DNA from: Candidatus Delongbacteria bacterium
GTDB lineage: Bacteria; Delongbacteria; UBA4055
Assembly (NCBI GenBank): GCA_016938535.1
Contig: JAFGUL010000037.1
Coordinates: forward strand, 1 to 7,456
DNA: 7,456 nt
Direction of reading: 5' to 3'
The notes under the pieces were generated by a model. That model was not told where the DNA came from and ran no database searches. It worked only from the letters and a program-made list of their open reading frames with translations. Of this stretch, positions 5,162 through 7,456 are shown in pieces. Position 1 is the first letter of the stretch. Every line of letters starts with the position of its first letter. The translations under genes were made by a program, and so were the position numbers.

Positions 5162-7456
5162 GTGAAATTTGAAAGATCAGAACCGGATAAGATGATATTC
5201 AGCGATGTAGAACAGGTGTCTTTTGAAAAACTGATGTCGAGAAGAATATCTGAAATCCTTTTAATCTGTAATGAATATGACGCTTTTATGCTTGAGGAGG
5301 ACGGAAGAATAGAAGAAAGAGTATTTAACGAGTACTCATCTTTACACCTCAGGTTCCCTCCGCATTTCAACAGAGCAGATTCATACAGATCAGCACTTAC
5401 GCTTATGAAGAAAAAGAATTTTGACCTTGTTATTACTATTCACAACAGCGGGTCGTGGAACGCTTTTAAGATAAATTCGGACTTAAAAAAAATATTTCCG
5501 GAAAAACCTATGGTCGTTCTTGCGCCGTTCTCGAGAAAGATACTGACTTTGAGCGACATTGAGGTAAAGCATGCTTCCTCGGATTATATCTTTTCCTGGT
5601 TAGGCGACATGGGGATAATGGTCGCCATAATAAAATTGATCGAAGACAAAATGAATGCCGATGACGATATATCAACAGCCGGCGTTCAGGTAATTATATT
5701 AGTTGAAGACTCGATCAGGTATTATTCGAGTTATCTGCCGGTTCTTTATGAGACCATTTTCGAACAGACCCTGCATGTGATGAGCGAAGACCTGAATGAC
5801 CACCAGAAGAATCTTAGAATGAGAGGGAGGCCTAAAATACTTCTTGCCACCAATTACGAGCAGGCCCTTTCTCTGTACAAAAAATATAAAAAGAACGTTC
5901 TGGGAGTAATAACCGATGTTGAATACGGGAAAAATTCCAGTATGGACAGATCAGCAGGTTTCAGGCTTTGCGGCCAGATACGCAAATATGACAGGGATAT
6001 TCCGCTTCTCGTTCAGTCATCGATTGAGCAGAACAGGAAAAAGGCCGAAAAGTATAACGCGGGGTTCATAAACAAACAGTCCGAAACACTGCTGAACAAA
6101 ATAGGTTCTTTCGTTAAGGTGAATTTCGGTTTCGGTGAATTCAGATTTATTGATACGAAAACTGGGAAGGTCATAGTAACCGCATCTAATCTGAGAGAGC
6201 TTCATCTTGCCTTAAAGAGCGTACCCGGCGAAACTATAAAATATCATGCGTCGAGAAATCATTTTTCAAAATGGCTGAGAGCCAGAACGCTTTTTCAGCT
6301 CGCGGACATATTAAAACCGCAGAAGATAGAGAATTTCGATAATATGGAAGATCTGAGAAATTATCTTGTTGAGGTGATAAGAGTTTTCAGAAAAAGCAGC
6401 GCAAAGGGAATAATCGCACAATTCAGCAGAGAAAATTTCGACGAGCTGTCCGGATTCGCCAGGATAGGACAGGGATCTATCGGTGGTAAGGCCAGAGGCC
6501 TCGCTTTCATGGACAGCGTGCTTAAAAAGAAACGGAAAAGTTATTCCTATTACGGACTGGAGATATCCATTCCGCAGACAGTTGTTCTTGCGACAGACGT
6601 ATTCAATGAATTCATGACGGATAATTTACTATATGATACTGCATATTCGGATGCTAGCGATGCGGCTATAATGAAAAAGTTCCTGGAATGTGATCTGCCG
6701 GAATGGGTAAAAGAGAAGCTGATGAAATTTCTCTCGAGCAATAATTATCCCCTGGCAGTAAGATCTTCCAGCCTTCTTGAAGATTCTTATTATCAGCCCT
6801 TCGCAGGAATTTATGCTACATATATGATCCCAAACAATTCCAGAGATACAGGCAAAAGGCTCAAAGACCTTACTGATGCGGTGAAATGCGTTTATGCTTC
6901 CACTTTTTATGAGGGTGCAAAAAAATACCTTAAGGCAACGAAGAATGTGATTGAAGAAGAGAAAATGGCTGTTATCATTCAGAGGATATCCGGCACTAAA
7001 CACGGCAGCCGGTTTTACCCTACATTTTCAGGTGTTGCAAGATCTATTAATGACTATCCGATCGGATACGAAAAGCACGATATAAGCATCGCGAACATTG
7101 CCGCAGGATTAGGAAAGACTATCGTTGACAGTGAAATATCATTAAGATTCTCACCCTCATCACCTAATAATGTTATACAGTTCTCATCAGCAGAATTCGC
7201 CCTCAAATATTCTCAAAAACATTTTTACGCGCTTAATCTCAGATCGATGTCGTTTAAGCCTGATATAAACGAGAGCAGGAATCTTTTAAAGCTGGATGTT
7301 TATGACGGTGTTAATGACGGTGCTTTCGATAATATTGTCTCGTCCTACGATCACGCCAGCAATGTAATTAGAGATACTTATGACCATCCGGGTAGCAAAA
7401 TACTGACTTTTGCCAACATACTTAAAAGAGAGACTTTTCCGCTCAGCACGATACTT
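5162..7456 (+). CDS. Tandem-receiver PEP/pyruvate-binding (PPDK N-terminal) family protein, N-terminal part
   Basis: The frame is open from GTG 5162 to the window end (765 codons), so the 3' end is missing; about 990 residues are expected. Residues 28-165 are a receiver-like domain with the family block YDAFMLEEDGRI (39-50). It lacks the phosphoacceptor: FDLVITIHNSG (87-97) has Ile/His where Asp is expected. Residues 175-320 are a second receiver that looks intact: VEDS (Asp183), VITD (Asp252), QSS (Ser286/287) and NKQ (Lys305), with an extra helical stretch after the first strand. Residues 430-765 are the ATP-grasp module: IGGKARG (440-446, Lys443), VRSSSLLEDSYYQPFAG (533-549), IIQRISGTKHGSRFYP (605-620) and GLGKT (649-653). 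The layout matches a receiver plus PPDK-like family I recall from Bacteroidota; its biochemical role is uncharacterised to my knowledge. The ATG at 5192 is an alternative start. A phosphorylation-controlled ATP-dependent enzyme is inferred. Confidence 0.87.
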   Translation, partial: MKFERSEPDKMIFSDVEQVSFEKLMSRRISEILLICNEYDAFMLEEDGRIEERVFNEYSSLHLRFPPHFNRADSYRSALTLMKKKNFDLVITIHNSGSWNAFKINSDLKKIFPEKPMVVLAPFSRKILTLSDIEVKHASSDYIFSWLGDMGIMVAIIKLIEDKMNADDDISTAGVQVIILVEDSIRYYSSYLPVLYETIFEQTLHVMSEDLNDHQKNLRMRGRPKILLATNYEQALSLYKKYKKNVLGVITDVEYGKNSSMDRSAGFRLCGQIRKYDRDIPLLVQSSIEQNRKKAEKYNAGFINKQSETLLNKIGSFVKVNFGFGEFRFIDTKTGKVIVTASNLRELHLALKSVPGETIKYHASRNHFSKWLRARTLFQLADILKPQKIENFDNMEDLRNYLVEVIRVFRKSSAKGIIAQFSRENFDELSGFARIGQGSIGGKARGLAFMDSVLKKKRKSYSYYGLEISIPQTVVLATDVFNEFMTDNLLYDTAYSDASDAAIMKKFLECDLPEWVKEKLMKFLSSNNYPLAVRSSSLLEDSYYQPFAGIYATYMIPNNSRDTGKRLKDLTDAVKCVYASTFYEGAKKYLKATKNVIEEEKMAVIIQRISGTKHGSRFYPTFSGVARSINDYPIGYEKHDISIANIAAGLGKTIVDSEISLRFSPSSPNNVIQFSSAEFALKYSQKHFYALNLRSMSFKPDINESRNLLKLDVYDGVNDGAFDNIVSSYDHASNVIRDTYDHPGSKILTFANILKRETFPLSTIL

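Noticed and set aside
5071..5370. Minus-strand open frame of 99 codons opposite the start of the 5162 gene
   Set aside because: It lies antisense to a clearly conserved receiver-like coding region, has no recognisable domain, and is best explained as a shadow frame.
6629..7003. Minus-strand open frame of 124 codons opposite the ATP-grasp module
   Set aside because: The plus strand encodes conserved PPDK motifs across this span; the antisense product is unrecognisable.

Overview
The window looks like bacterial chromosome with moderate-to-low GC. By eye, Arg is mostly AGA/AGG and ATA is common for Ile. No mobile element, CRISPR array, tRNA or rRNA was seen. The receiver plus PEP-synthase-like family of the last gene is one I associate with Bacteroidota and relatives, so an uncultured FCB-group-like anaerobe is my best guess, with low confidence.

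Layout: (1) 2-1012 (+) is the 3' end of a large PEP/pyruvate-binding (PPDK N-terminal, ATP-grasp) protein that begins upstream of the window. (2) Sixteen bases later, 1029-4205 (+) is a complete 1058-residue protein: a GAF-like sensor, a helical linker, the same ATP-grasp module, the same uncharacterised C-terminal domain, and an added minimal nucleotidyltransferase domain. (3) 4195-5067 (-) is a calcineurin-like metallophosphoesterase, convergent with and overlapping gene 2 by 11 bases. (4) A 94-base divergent intergenic region follows. (5) 5162-7456 (+) is the first 765 codons of another PEP/pyruvate-binding protein, with two receiver-like domains at its N terminus; it runs off the window.

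The main theme is a cluster of three paralogous PEP-synthase-like proteins. No classical PEP-utilising phosphohistidine swivel domain or PEP/pyruvate TIM barrel is visible in the complete copy or in the C-terminal fragment. These proteins carry sensory or signalling modules (GAF, receiver) and, in one case, a nucleotidyltransferase. I infer that they are signal-responsive ATP-dependent phosphotransferases or regulators rather than ordinary gluconeogenic enzymes. The reaction is unknown. Genes 1 and 2 are probably co-transcribed. Gene 5 aligns with gene 1 where the two overlap and appears to be the same subfamily, so the cluster probably arose by duplication. The phosphoesterase may be functionally linked or simply a neighbour.
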